A stretch of 64,000 nucleotides of DNA from Flaccisagitta enflata (taxonomy: Eukaryota > Chaetognatha > Sagittoidea > Aphragmophora), in contig OZ231126.1 in NCBI GenBank assembly GCA_965153355.1, positions 77,686,001-77,750,000 of the forward strand, written 5' to 3'. This document shows positions 1-11,652 of this stretch, piece by piece (position 1 is the first letter of the stretch; each line of letters opens with the position of its first letter). The translations under genes were made by a program, and so were the position numbers. The notes under the pieces were generated by a model that saw only the letters and a program-made list of their open reading frames with translations, was not told where the DNA came from and searched no databases.

Positions 1-1473
1 GAATGTGACCAATAGGAATGGAGTTGGTCACGAATTTGGAGGTGGACAAGTTGACAAAGGACTGGAGAGGCTTTTCTTTTGAGGAAGAGGAGGAAGAGGA
101 GGAAGAGAAGGATTTGGCATTGATGATGGAAAAATCGTCGGAATCCTCTCCTCCATCAGCCGTTTCCACATCCTCCACTCTTCTTTGGTCGCCGTCTTCT
201 CTTCCCTTTTCCTCCCTTCCTTTGTGCTCTTCTGCTTCTTTTCCTTCATCTTCTACTCCTCCCTCTTCCTCCCCATCGCACCTCAATCTCATCCCAGCGT
301 CTCTTTGAGACTTCTCCAGCAATCCCTGCGCGACGTCTCCAAAGGTTCCATCTCCGCCGACGACGACGATTCCGTCGACTCCACTCAAGTCTCTCGTCAG
401 GACGGATTCTCGAGCTTCGCCGAATCGCTGAGTGACGAAGACTTGGGTCGAGATTTCGCACAACCCGAATATCGGGTCCACTTCATCCTCGTAAATAGAT
501 AAACCTGAAGAGAAAGAAAAAAGTTTTAGTTTTTTTTTTTAGCTTCAGGCAGTCTATGTCTTTTTCCATTATCTTTGCTTTTCTTTTCTTTTTCCCTTTG
601 TCATTTTCTAACCCTTTTACTTTCCTTTTCTTTTCATTGGTTTTTGCCCCTCCTTTGACACTTAATGTTTTGCACCTCTGAATGTTCCGCACCCGGGATT
701 GACAAATATGAGCAACTTTTTTGGTCTGTCTTTGTTTTGATCCAATGCAGCCTGTAAGATAAGTTAACAATTTATAAATGTTAAAATGTGAAAGTAGAAA
801 CAGGAACCGCTGAACATACGCAAACAAGTGAGGCGGGGTCACAACATCCATCCATACCGCCCTCCACTTCATGCTCACTCACACACACAGACAATCATAA
901 CTGAAGCAGCATAAATGAGCGTTTTCACACTTTTTGACTTGATCATCACGGACGGACCAACGGTACGGACAGACCAAGCCACTAATAGAGTTGCGCGTTC
1001 GCAAAAGAACAGAGAAGAATCAACTGAGCGGACTTAAAAAGATAGCGCTAAAAGACATGGGCAGAGAGAAACATAGCGAGGGATATTGTTCCACTTGTCA
1101 TAAAATGTTTGACAATAGACAACCTGTAGAGAGACTAAGAGAGGCAAACGAAATTTCTCTATCTAGAGGCAATTCATATTCATAGCAATTTGCACAAGGC
1201 GCAACCTTGTACAAGGAATAGTCAATTCACCTGAATGGAGGCGTGGACCTTTTGCAGCATGGCCACATCAATGGCTGCCTGGGAAATCCTTTTCACCTTC
1301 AAGTAATCATCGTTGAAGTCCGTGAAGCTAATTTCCAGTTTATAACCTTCAATGATTTTCACGCAGAGAATTAGGTCGTAAGCAATTGAACTCGCCCCTC
1401 CATCTTTGCCATGGAAAGTCAACTCCGATTCTCCAACCTCTAAATTCCCTCCTTCGGGTCCCAGGAGCAACAT
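1..1473 (-). CDS. CERK: Gene E: ceramide kinase-like lipid kinase, 5' part (runs off left edge)
   Basis: Three exons are visible, read on the minus strand: exon 1 at 1231-1473 (ATG at 1473, 81 codons, ending IQ), exon 2 at 676-751 and exon 3 at 1-504 (open to the window edge). The splice junctions are GT-AG with phases 0 and 1, as in the other copies. Exon 1 begins MLLLGPEGG and is probably the N-terminal PH-like part. Exon 2 carries the first kinase motif, FVNPGCG. Exon 3 carries IYEDEVDPIF and the nucleotide-binding GGDGTF (GDG at about residues 157-159). The linker that follows is unusually long and acidic, with a poly-Ser run, and the exon is cut at the window edge just before the expected PGGSGN motif. 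No stop or frameshift occurs in the visible 274 codons. The family role is phosphorylation of ceramide by ATP to ceramide-1-phosphate; the substrate is inferred from family membership only. The start is the first ATG in exon 1 and is shared by all paralogs. Confidence 0.8.
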
Positions 1474-1725
1474 TGTCTATTAAACATGAATCTCAAGAGG
1501 TCTGAACAAGACGACTTCGGTAGATGAAAATATATAAAAGAGATTTTCGAGGTATTGGAAAGAAAAGGTAACAAAAATGACAGGGAAGATTCTCCATCAT
1601 GAAATTGCAAAGATAACTTTCATTCCAAACATTTCAGAGAGGATCCCAATGAGGCCATACTCCTAATTGCATTTATGGAAAGTTGTAGGCAAATATTAAA
1701 TCATGCTATATCTCCAGAATAAAAA

Positions 1726-1850
1726 ACAAGGCCGAATACACGGCAGGACAGTCGCGGATGCAAAAACCGCTCGAAATTCAGAAACATTTGTTACGTACCG
1801 ACCTACCGACCGACACGCCAAGGTGTTGAGTCGCGTGTCCGCGACTAAAA
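1726..1850 (+). repeat. R3-type hairpin-tailed short element
   Basis: It starts with the common head AACAAGGCCGAATACACGGC, has a short ACCGACC tract and ends GTCGCGTGTCCGCGAC followed by TAA. Both ends match the other members of the superfamily in this window. Confidence 0.7.
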
Positions 1851-2364
1851 AAAATTCAAATGATTGAAGCATTGCTTCTTAGACATAGGAGAGGCCTTTT
1901 AGTTTTAGCTGTGAAGTGATAATCAGGAAAGTACACAATTGAAATAGTACATGCTAAGTGGACGAGAATAAGGGACAGTTTGGATGGTAGAAAAGGTAAT
2001 TCATCTATAGATAGAATCACAGGAACATAATGCTACTCAGGTATTATGCGTATGAAATTAAGGTAAATTGTGCCTTACCAAAAAATTATTCACCAGACTA
2101 GAAGGAGTCGTAAATTACATTACAAATATTACAAAACCACCAGGGTACATGAAAATTAGCAAATAAGTAAAAATGTAGAATCAGAATAGTGTCATCACTC
2201 TCATGTCATGTTATAGAAGTTCTTCAAAATACAATCCATACCCAAACAATTCAAAAGTTGCTGTGATTCCAAACTGACATAATAACATGTTACAGTGATA
2301 ATTAGCCCGAGTCGAGAGATGTATGAGGTTTCTATGCATGAGAGATGATTTAGCTTTCAAATAA

Positions 2365-2572
2365 AACAAGGTCGGATACATGGCTAGCTCAGTCGCGTGC
2401 GGGTGGGCAGGGGCCGTATTTGTGGTCACTTGATCACTTGGGCAGGAGCAGTGAGGCCAAAGACCGCAAAAAAAGTAAAGTGTGACTGACCGACGGATGG
2501 ACCGACAGACGGACGGACGGACCGACAGACCGACAAAGCGGGGTGTGGAGTAGCGTAGCACGCAACTAAAAA
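2365..2572 (+). repeat. R1-type hairpin-tailed short element
   Basis: The head is AACAAGGTCGGATACATGGC, followed by GCGGGTGGGCAGGGGCCGT, a GGGCAGGAGCAGTGAGGCC block, an AAAGTAAAGTGTGAC block, a (CGGA/CCGA)n tract and the tail AGCGTAGCACGCAACTAAA. This is one of about ten R1 copies in the window. Confidence 0.75.
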
Positions 2573-2588
2573 GATACATCGAACCGAG

Positions 2589-3692
2589 CTAACGATACCA
2601 AACTGATGCAAAGCCAAGAAGTGAGGCGAGAGCAGCAACAACTGCAGCCCCTTGAAGCGCCTTCTGCACCAAGAACCTGGAAAGGCTCATCGACGGTCTT
2701 TGGGGTTGTGAATCCAAGTCTCTAAGACCGCAGCCGTATGTCATCAGCAATTTGCGAAAAACCTGAATAACATTATGCAAATTGGCAGTAGAAATGACCG
2801 GGGTTGGGAATCGAGGATCGTGTGTCATTCGAGTATTTAACAGAGATGGAAAACAGAGAGATAGCAAGAGAGAGAGAGAGAGTATATACATTCTCGAGAC
2901 AGAGAAACGTCTATGGGAGCGGCATTTTTAGTCGCGTGCACGCGACTCTACATCTCGCTTTGTTGGCCGGTCGGTCGGTCGGTCGGTCCCCCTTTTACTT
3001 TTTTTACATGTAGCATTATTTTGGTTATTTTATATCATTTTATATCATTTTAAATCATTTTACATCATTTACATCATTTTACTTCATTTATATCGTTTTA
3101 CTTCATTCTACATCATTTTACATCCTTTATATCATCTTACAACATTTATATCATTTTACATCATTTTAAATCATTTTACATCATTGTAAGTCATTTTACT
3201 TCATTTTCCATCATTTAACATTATTTCACATCATTTTATATCATTTTACATCATTTTACATCATTTACATCAGTTTATATCAATTTACATCATTTTATAT
3301 CATTTACATCATTTTACATCATTTTACATCATTTGACATCTTTTTACATCATTTGCATCATTTGCATCATTTTATATCATTTACATCATTTTACATCATT
3401 TTACATCATTTTACATCATCTCCTATCATTCTACATCATTTACATCATTCTACATAATTTTACATCATTTTACATCAGTTTACATCATTTTTCATCATTT
3501 TACTTCATTTTTTTTATCACTTTACATCATTTAACATCATTTAAAATCACTTTACATCATTTACATCATTTACTACATCATTTTACATCATTTTACATCA
3601 TTTTACATCATTCTACATCATTTAATATCATTTAACATCGGGATTGGGAATCTAGGATCGTGTCTCATTTGAGTGTTTAACAGAGATGGAAA

Positions 3693-3789
<97 letters not shown>

Positions 3790-5294
3790 AAAAAGAGAAA
3801 GAGAAAGAGAGAAATAGGTAATCCGTCCTGTCAATCTATCTAAGACAGATAGACAGAGAGAAAACAGGAGGCAGTAAGGAAGCTTGAGGGGGTAATCGGA
3901 TGGAGAAAAATGAAATCAACATGAGGACAGGCAAAAAAAGAAAGACAGTTACATGAACAAAGGGACGGGACAGTGATAAAATACCTTTACATGCAAAGGT
4001 CCTGTGACTGTCACAAATGACTCGCCAATACTTGCAAACAGAGGAAGATGTCCTTTTGCTTGGTCTCTGTCCTTCCTTTGCTGAAGATCAGCAGAGACTT
4101 CCTCCAGCACAAATTCGTCAGTCTCCACGTGATAAGGCGATGATTGCAGCGCGTGAAAGTCATCGGGCAAACTGCCGTGAAAATGCAGCAGTTGCTTCAC
4201 GATCGGGACGCCCATCACGCTGATGACGTGCAATAGACCGGTGGCAAAAAAGCTGCTGAAATCAAAATAATTTTCACAGTGGATACCAGAATGTATATGT
4301 AAGGGTTTTTGACCCGTAGAATCCGACTCTGAGGTCAAAAATAGCAAAATATGGCGGGATCATGGACAGCAAGTGGCCCTGAACAAGCGTATTAGGCCCT
4401 GAATGAGCGTGTTTTAGGCTTCAGCTACACATGCTGGTATCTAAGAGTAAGCATCAAAAGAATATGAATTTCCATGGATTTTAGAGTATTTATACATTGA
4501 AATACACAACAGAAAAAGTGTGTTTAGATATTTTCCACAAGAAATGCTGTTTTAGGGGCCCTAAAATGAGCATAATATTGGTCAGAATCTGTGATTTTGC
4601 GTATTTTGCGGTTTGTCAATATTTGCTCGTTTCTACTTATTAGGTTTGTGAAAATAAGAATGTTTATAGATTTTAGGCTTGAATTTTATAAAATTTGATA
4701 TCAACAACAAATTATATTAATGTTTGCTACAATTTTTTGAGTTTTGGAGGTCCAAAACATTTGTAATATCGGCGGAAATATGCCTTTTTGCCGCTTACAG
4801 ATGCTGTTTGTTACTACTGGTAAAGTTGATGCAAATATGATATTCAAATAGTTTTTAAAGTTTGTCTTGCAGTGATTTGACTTGACAATATTAACAGATA
4901 GAAAAATATTAGGAAAAAATGTCCTACAATTTTTTGCCTTTTCAGTCACATGCACACAACTTTATATCTTGCTATGTCCATCCATCCATTTGAATGAATA
5001 TATAAGCAACCCTGATCTAAGCGATTTTTTGTAGCGCGCATGCAACTCTACAACCCGCTCTGTCCGTCAGTCTGCCTATCGGTCAGTCACACTTAGCTTT
5101 TTTGGGTGTTTACACGTGGTTTTGGGGTAACTACTGCCCAACTGCTTTGTAGGTCAATTTCATCACTGGCCCTGCCCACCCACAAGCAACTAGGGTAGTC
5201 ATGTATGCAGCCTTGTTTTTTAGCAGCCCTGGCCAGCTGATCAAATTTGAAAGGAAGGGCCTGTCAGAAAAAGGAAAGAAGGAAGAAAAAGAGA

Positions 5295-5326
<32 letters not shown>

Positions 5327-8300
5327 AAAAAGAGAAAAAGAAAGAGAAAAACAGAAAAGAAGGAAGCAAGGAAAGAAAAAAAACAGTTGCTCAAAGGTAA
5401 AATATATTCCGTAATATCCAACCTTGAAGGCCGGATTTGAAGCCTGGGAGGTTGGATGGGGGGGGAGGGATAGATATACATGGTGACAAAAGAGAATGGT
5501 TTTTCTCATGCTCAACAAGAATAATAACTTATCATCTACAAAAGGGCCCCAAGTAGACCTTTATAAGTCAATCCACTTAGAAATGATAAAGCCATTTAGT
5601 CCGTTCAAGACCGCAAAAACCAAAAAAAAAGTAAAGTGTGACGGACCAATAGACTGACAGATCAACATATGGACAGACTGACGGACGGACCGACAAGGCG
5701 GGTGTAAAGTTGCTTAGCACGCGACTAATAGGCAATATCAGCTTTTTTTTGCCCATGGTTAGTCGCATGCGTGCAGCTTTACACTCCACTTTGTTCATCC
5801 GTCCATTGGTCACACTTGACTTTTTAGTCGCGTGCTACGCGACTCTACAACCTGCTTTGTCGGTCCGTCCGTCCGTCCGTCCGTTGGTCCATCCGTCACA
5901 CTTTATTTTTTTTGGTTTTTGCGGTCTTTGGCCTCACTGCACTTGCCCAAATGATTGAGTGACCTCAAATACAGCCCCTGCCCACCCGCACGCGACTGGG
6001 GTAGCCGTGTATCCAGCCTTGTTTTTTTAACATAATGTTAATTCTAAGTCATTTTATGTTATATCATAATCAACTATGTTAAGTCAGTTTGGCCAATTAG
6101 ATCAATTTTGTCACTAAGGTCAGTTATAGTCATTCTCAGTCATTCTAAGTCATTCTAGGTCATTTAATGTCATTTTAACTTACATTAAGTCACTTAAGTC
6201 CATTAGGTTTGTTAACTTTTAACTGCATTCACACATTTCTTGACGTATTGTTGGTTCAGTTCATTTTGAAACATGCCTAAGACGGCAAAAGTTGCAGATG
6301 GTTGGGCAGGGTCTGCAGTACAGCACTACAGAACTACAGTACAACAGTATTCCATTCTAACATATCTTATACTATCCTATCATACTTTAAACAAGGCCGG
6401 ATACATGGGTCAAAAGGGTGCGCGGGTGTTAGTAATTTTCAGACCTATCCCTAGCTCTATCAGACCTATCCCAATTCCCAAGCTCTATCAACTCAATCAT
6501 CTATGAATGAGATAATGAATGAAAAAAAAATATGAAAATATCTTTGACTCTGCTATACCAGACATATTGGCTTATTGCAAGCTCTATCAGACCTCTCCCA
6601 AGCACTATTCACCTAACCGCAAATGATTATGATAATGAAATGACAAGAAACATGAATATTTTGACCTACACCAAGCTCTGTCAAACCTATCTCAAATTCT
6701 GAGACTTAATCTAGATGAATATGATAATAAAGGAAATAATGAGGGACATGAATGATAAAATGGGTTCTCAATTTTTTGAGGGTTGGACCAAAAAAATCAA
6801 GTAAGATTGGAAAGAGACACATGGACAGATTAAGAAAGACAATTAAAGATTAACTGATAGACACTACAGTAGATGGGTGGGCAGAGGATTAAAAGTCCCC
6901 CCCCCTACATTACACACATTAACAATTGTAATCACAACCACAGTATCCCGATTGCCCATTTTCAGTGCAAACTTATGGATAGAAAGACAATCAGACGGAG
7001 CAAGTTGCCTGTCCACAACTAACAAGGCCAGATACACGGCTACCCCAGTCGCTTGCGGGTGGGCAGGGGCTGTAATTGAGGTCACCATATCATTTGGGCA
7101 GGAGCAGTGAGACCAAAAACTGCCAAACCCCAAAAACAGTAAGGTGTGACAGACCAACGGATGGACCGACAAAGCGGGTTGTAGAGTCATGTAACACGCG
7201 ACTAAAAAAAAAACCATTAAAGTTTATACTTAAAGATTAAAGCAATTTTAATTGGATCTTAATATCGTTTATAAAAGGTAGATGATTAAAAAGATGTCAA
7301 AATCAAGTCAAAAATGCGCATTTGGGGTAACAAGGCCGGATACACGGCCAATACCAGTCGCGGATGGGTGGGCACGGGCGGAAATGCGTGTTTTCACACT
7401 TGCCAACTCGATTACCACGGACCAACCGACCGACCAACCAACCAACCGACGGATGAGTGGACGGACAAAGCCTCTTATAGTCGCTAGCCCGCGACTAAAA
7501 AACAATGGTACAGGGCTGACCATATACCAGTTTCACCCAGTAGTAGTAGTCACAGAACCGTCAGGCTATCATCATTGTTTTGTTTTTTTTTCAGCTTCAT
7601 ATTAGTCACTTTACAGAAGGAAAGAACGAGTTTTCACTCTAAAGAAAAGAAAAACCTTAAAAATTGTCAAAATGCTCATTCTTGGGCCCATATGCTCAAT
7701 CAGGGCCGGTTGCATCTCAGATTAGTAGTCATAGTCCCCTCAGACTGTTATCATTGAATTCTTCAGCCTGAAATTAGTCGGTTTACATGAAGAAAATGAC
7801 AGAATTACCCTTTTGAGAGCTGTTAAAGCAAAAAAATAGCAAAAATGCTTGTTATGGGGCCCATATGCTCGATCCGGGCAGCTTGCTGCCCATGATCTGC
7901 TCAGAAATTGCTATTTTTGACATCACAGATCGATTCTACGGTATGAAAAACTTTACATATGTATTCTGGAATCGCCTATGACTATTTCATCGTTTTCTGC
8001 TACCGACGGGCGTCGCCGGTGTGAAAATGAGGAAATGTCCCAAAACGGGGCACAAATCTGTGACGTAACGGGCCCTTTAGGACTGATACAACGCTGGAGC
8101 TAGAGACTACCGTTTCTGACCATGATGATGCACCAGGTGGAGGATCTCTACTTTGGCCGTTGGAGTGATCGCAAATTGTACAGTTGGCACGACAGACTGT
8201 GGGCTTGTTTCTAGTGAAGACAAAAAACGCGTTCATTCCCATCAAAAGCCTTCACAGCATGAACAAAGAATTTCAACTGTGGGAGTTAGCGAAGTGAGTG

Positions 8301-10811
8301 AGCGAGCCTGCGAATGGAGCGAGCGAGCGTAGCGAAGCGGAGTGCTGTGGAGAGAGTGAGCGGAGTGAGCGGTGCGAGTGAACAAACATAGCGAAACATA
8401 CCCTGTGCCTTGCTGAGATGGCCTAACAGCATATCGAATCTTCGCTTGAAATTGTCTCTTATAGCCACGAATCAGTGGGTAAACGAAGTAACGAAATGCA
8501 CCAAATCGTTTACGCAACTTCAAGTCCAGTTGTGTGAAATTGTTTAGGTCTCTCTTGGTGATACCGCAATGCATTATGCCAAAGTTACAAAACTCGGAGG
8601 GTGTTGAGGCGAGGAAAACAGATGGATCGATCGATGGCTCCTGTTTGATGAAAGGTGAGGTGGGATTTAAAAGAAGAGAGTCTAGAATGAGGTTAAAATT
8701 TTTCATACATGTAGAGAAAAGTGGGCTCAATTTTAGCATTTCAACGAAACATTATTTCCATGCACTTTTCATGTTCCATTTGCATTTTAAGAGCCCGATC
8801 TCATTGGAAAATCGATTTCAACTTGATCAAGGCACCACATCATCAATGCTGTAGTCGAGTAGAATCTCTTCAGGAGAAATTACTCACATAACTCCAGCAA
8901 TCAATTCTATATAACTACAGCATTGATGGCGTGGTGCCTAGATCAAGTCCAAATCCATTTCCAAAGAGATTGGGCTCTTAATCCGCAAAGGGAATATGAA
9001 AAGTGCTTGGAAACAGTGTTTCATTTGAATGCCCATATTGAGCCCACTCTAATGTACAGTGAACATGATCTTACTAAGCTCGTTCAATGCCTAGAATTAC
9101 AGTAGATGACTTGAGACTGGCAGCAGCCATTATGTCAGTGTTCATGATCATGCCTAGTGCGATCAACGCTTACCATAACAGTAGATGACTGAAGACAAGC
9201 AACTCCCATAACATCGGTGAACATGATCTTACTAAGCTCGTTCAATGCCTAGAATTACAGTAGATGACTTGAGACTGGCAGCAGCCATTATGTCAGTGTT
9301 CATGATCATGCCTAGTGCGATCAACGCTTACCATAACAGTAGATGACTGAAGACAAGCAACTCCCATAACATCGGTGAACATGATCTTGCCAAGCGCGAT
9401 CAAAATAGCGGATGAGGTTGGGTCATTGACGCCAGCGGCTGCGGTAGCAAAGGCGTTTCCACTGCCACCGGGAATATGACCAATGGGAAGAGGATTTGAC
9501 ACAAACTTTGTCGATGACAGGTTGTAAAACGGCTGGCTTTGTGGTGCATAAGAAATATTTACAGATCCTTCATTGATATCAGATCTTTTAAAATTTCTTC
9601 CATTATCAGATTCTTCTGTTCCATTTCTTAACTGTAAACCCGAATCTCTCTGCGTTCTTTTTAACAATCCCTGAGCGATATCGGTAAAAGTGCCGTCTCC
9701 TCCAACCACCACAATTCCATCAATTCCATCCAAATCTCTCGTCAATAAGGATTCGCGGGCGTCGCCAAAATGTCGAGTGACTACGACCTCGGTTGAAATC
9801 CCACACAAGGTGAATACCGGCTCCACCTCATTCTCGTAGATGGATAGACCTGATACAGGGAGTACCCCGCAAAGTGCCACCAAAGAAAACGTCATATTTC
9901 TGCTTCAAGAAATGATAATCTAATTCTGAAAAAAATTCCTGGCAGATCTTTTAAACCGATTTTGTCTGTATAAAACTAACAAATAGGGTTTTGAAAAAAT
10001 AACCGACCCGGAATAAGTGAAAAACGTTCAATTTTTGAGAAAAATCACTGTTTTTCTCCAAAAATTAGTAAGAGTTGCAAATTTTTTCTCTGCCATTTAT
10101 CAACAAATTGTGCCATACTATTGAAAACGGTCTCTAGTTGAAGATATTCTTGTAAAAATTTAGTATCTGAAAAGTTCTGTGAGTTTCCCATTGGATTTCT
10201 ATCAAATTAACACATTTTTTCACAGGGATTTCTAAAGCAAAAGTGTTGTTTTTGGCCTCTGATAGGCAAATTTCTGGTCGTACATAGATTTACAGCCTGA
10301 TCATTTTGTGCATTCATAATCTACTTCAAAACATCTTTCATTCAAGCCCAACCCTGGAGTTTTAGCTCAATAGGTTAGGAAATTTCATCAAAATCAGTGT
10401 ACGCACTCCAAAACCCGCAAAAAGGTAAAAGCATACTTCACCAGTTTTGACATTTCTTTCAATACTACAGTACAGACACAGTTTTGAAGTTGTGTTCATT
10501 TTTTTTGTATCACATAAAATCGGTTTAAAAAAGCTTTTTAGAACTTTTTTCAGAATTTGATTATCTCTGCTAGAAGCTAATATATGACGTTTTCTTTGGT
10601 GGCACTTTGCGGGGTATTCCCTGTAGTAGATAAATGAGAGTTTGTTCGTCTTTGTTTCTGCTTGAAATTGCCAGTCAAATGATACATTATATTGAATGTT
10701 TTCTTTTTTGCAATGTCAGCCATATCATCACCTTTAAATTCGCCACAACCGGGGTTGACAAAGATGAGAAGCTTTTTGGGTCGGTGTTTATTCTTGCCTG
10801 AAGCAGCCTGA

Positions 10812-10850
<39 letters not shown>

Positions 10851-11652
10851 CTGATGTACGTGCAAATCAACAGTTACATGTGCGTAGACGGACAAACGCA
10901 AACACAAGTGGATAAAGTGAGACAGAAAGAATGTGAGAAATGGAAAGAGAAATACCGCATTTTCTCTAAAAAGCGTCCCTGGCGCTTTCGAAATTGAAAT
11001 ATGACTTTGCTTTATAACCTTCTAATTAGCGCCCTCTTTATATTGTAGATGAACTGTCATTCAGTCTATCTTTTCTATGAAAGGCTACCAAAATGCTAAA
11101 TTTGACTCAAAATGGAGATATTCATTGCATATCTTTCTGAAAGTCTTTGAAAAAGGCTCATTGTGTTGTATAATTTCATCATTTTACTAAATATTTCTGT
11201 CCAAATCTTTTCTGAAAAGTGTAATACCAAGAAAAAAAAAGCGGGAGGGGGGGGGACGCGTTTTGGAGGGGGCACTAAATGGAGAAAATACGGTAATCGG
11301 AGAAAAAAGATATCATAGAAAACATGAACCACATAAAACACTGATTCAAAATGGATCTAGGGATGAAGCGTATCACACCACCTATCATCTGAATCACACC
11401 ACCTGTCACCTGTATCATGTCATACACATTTTGCAGCGCTGAACCATCAATGGCAATCTGAGAAATTCTTTTTATTTTCAAATAATCTTCGTTTAAATCC
11501 GTGAAGCAAGCTTCGAGTCTATTTCCATCAATGATTTTTACACTGAGGATTTGATCAAATGGCACTAATAAAGCGACTCCTTCTTTTCCATGAAAAGTGA
11601 GATCAGTTGAGCCCACTTCCAAATTTCCGCCATCAGGTCCAAGCAGTATCAT
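2589..11652 (-). CDS. CERK: Gene D: ceramide kinase-like lipid kinase, complete, 574 aa
   Basis: The exons on the minus strand are 11410-11652, 10732-10807, 9332-9849, 8402-8640, 8004-8210, 3985-4252 and 2589-2762; they sum to 575 codons including the TAG stop. Motifs seen: NPGCG at residues 99-103, GGDGTF at 156-161, GGSGN at 234-238, and CxxxCxxC at C365/C369/C372. The last is a motif described for ceramide kinases. A hydrophobic segment at about 555-573 ends at the C-terminus, so this copy lacks the roughly 30 residues that follow the segment in gene C. Exon 4 is split twice. The first extra intron (8211-8401) is short and made of GAGCGA-type repeats. The second junction (8004 to 4252) turns the usual HTGDGLLH into HTGDARRFFATGLLH; this acceptor is the least certain part of the model, and 4255 is an alternative in the same frame. 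Function by family: an ATP-dependent ceramide kinase, probably membrane-anchored. Confidence 0.8.
2926..3640 (-). repeat. Hairpin-tailed element with private TTTACATCAT array
   Basis: The inverted tail (AGTCGCGTGCACGCGACT) and a (GGTC)n tract are followed by about 600 bp of a degenerate 10-bp tandem repeat, roughly TTTACATCAT. No head is visible at the far end, where instead a copy of the sequence preceding the element (2798-2880) recurs at 3638-3720. Confidence 0.65.
3695..3784 (+). repeat. (GA)n microsatellite in gene D intron
   Basis: A pure AG run of about 90 bp followed by an A-rich stretch. On the coding strand it reads (CT)n. Confidence 0.95.
5027..5221 (-). repeat. R1-type element, diverged
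   Basis: Inverted orientation: the tail GCGCGCATGCAACTCTACAA comes first and the end reads GTATGCAGCCTTGTTTTTT. It lacks part of the conserved centre. It is followed by purine-rich low-complexity sequence (5262-5390). Confidence 0.6.
5600..5731 (+). repeat. R1 3' fragment
   Basis: Only the second half of the element is present: ACCGCAAAAACC, AAAGTAAAGTGTGACGGACC, a (GGAC)n tract and the tail CGCGACTAATA. Confidence 0.6.
5824..6027 (-). repeat. R1-type element, full length
   Basis: Complete inverted copy from AGTCGCGTGCTACGCGACTC to GTATCCAGCCTTGTTTTTT. A truncated 3' end of another copy (5758-5823) directly abuts it. Confidence 0.75.
7021..7208 (+). repeat. R1-type element, full length
   Basis: Head AACAAGGCCAGATACACGGC; the conserved GGTGGGCAGGGGCTGTAATT block and the tail ending CACGCGACTAAAAAA are present. 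Confidence 0.75.
7329..7502 (+). repeat. R2-type hairpin-tailed element
   Basis: Shares the AACAAGGCCGGATACACGGC head with R1 but has a different body: GGGCGGAAATGCGTGTTTTC, an (ACCAACCG)n tract, and the tail CTCTTATAGTCGCTAGCCCG.. CGACTAAAA. Other R2 copies are at 22178-22343 and 31643-31800. Confidence 0.72.
7545..7905 (+). repeat. Two-copy tandem repeat, about 180 bp unit
   Basis: Two diverged copies in series, both reading GTCAGGCTATCATCATT / CTCAGACTGTTATCATT, then TTAGTC..TTTACA, then GGGCCCATATGCTC. They lie in the long gene D intron. No coding potential was seen. Confidence 0.5.
8211..8401 (-). other. Extra short intron in exon 4 of gene D
   Basis: On the minus strand it runs from GTATGTTTCG to TCTTCACTAG and splits the sequence between ..SQQGTG and NKPTVCRANC in phase 2. 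Paralogs A and C are continuous here. Most of it is a degenerate GAGCGAGCG / GTGAGCGGAGTG repeat on the plus strand. Confidence 0.65.
8720..9046. repeat. Long imperfect inverted repeat in gene D intron
   Basis: Arms of about 130 bp (8720-8854 and 8916-9046) pair with each other. For example, GGGCTCAATTTTAGCATTT on the left pairs with AATGCCCATATTGAGCCC on the right, and CACCACATCATCAATGCTGTAG pairs with its counterpart beginning CTACAGCATTGATGG. The spacer is about 60 bp. Confidence 0.75.
9061..9376 (-). repeat. Four 79-bp tandem copies of the exon 3 donor region
   Basis: A 158-bp unit occurs twice (9061-9218 and 9219-9376), and each unit is two diverged 79-bp copies. The next 79 bp (from 9377) is the authentic end of exon 3 of gene D. 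The copies therefore are duplicated 3' ends of exon 3, two of them with the same ATG/GTAAGC donor, placed just inside intron 3. Confidence 0.85.
9856..10623. mobile_element. TA-flanked MITE filling intron 2 of gene D
   Basis: Inverted termini of about 95 bp (CAGGGAGTACCCCGCAAAG.. against ..CTTTGCGGGGTATTCCCTG) are flanked by TA on both sides. The element is 768 bp with no transposase, consistent with a Tc1/mariner-type non-autonomous element. Its left end lies 6 bp from the first base of exon 3. Confidence 0.75.
10818..10849 (+). repeat. (GA)n abutting exon 2 acceptor of gene D
   Basis: On the coding (minus) strand this is a (CT)n run ending 10 nt before the AG acceptor of exon 2, so it acts as the polypyrimidine tract. 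Confidence 0.85.

Larger units (their letters stand above)
1474..2588. other. Spacer between gene E start and gene D stop
   Basis: This is the upstream region of gene E and the downstream region of gene D. It holds a copy of the short R3 repeat (1726-1850) and an R1 repeat (2365-2572) whose tail ends 17 bp from the gene D stop codon. No other coding sequence was found, and no clear TATA box or GC box is visible. Confidence 0.6.

Noticed and set aside
1-502. Plus-strand frames at 18-308 and 185-502
   Set aside because: Antisense shadows of exon 3 of gene E, which has a clear kinase reading on the minus strand.
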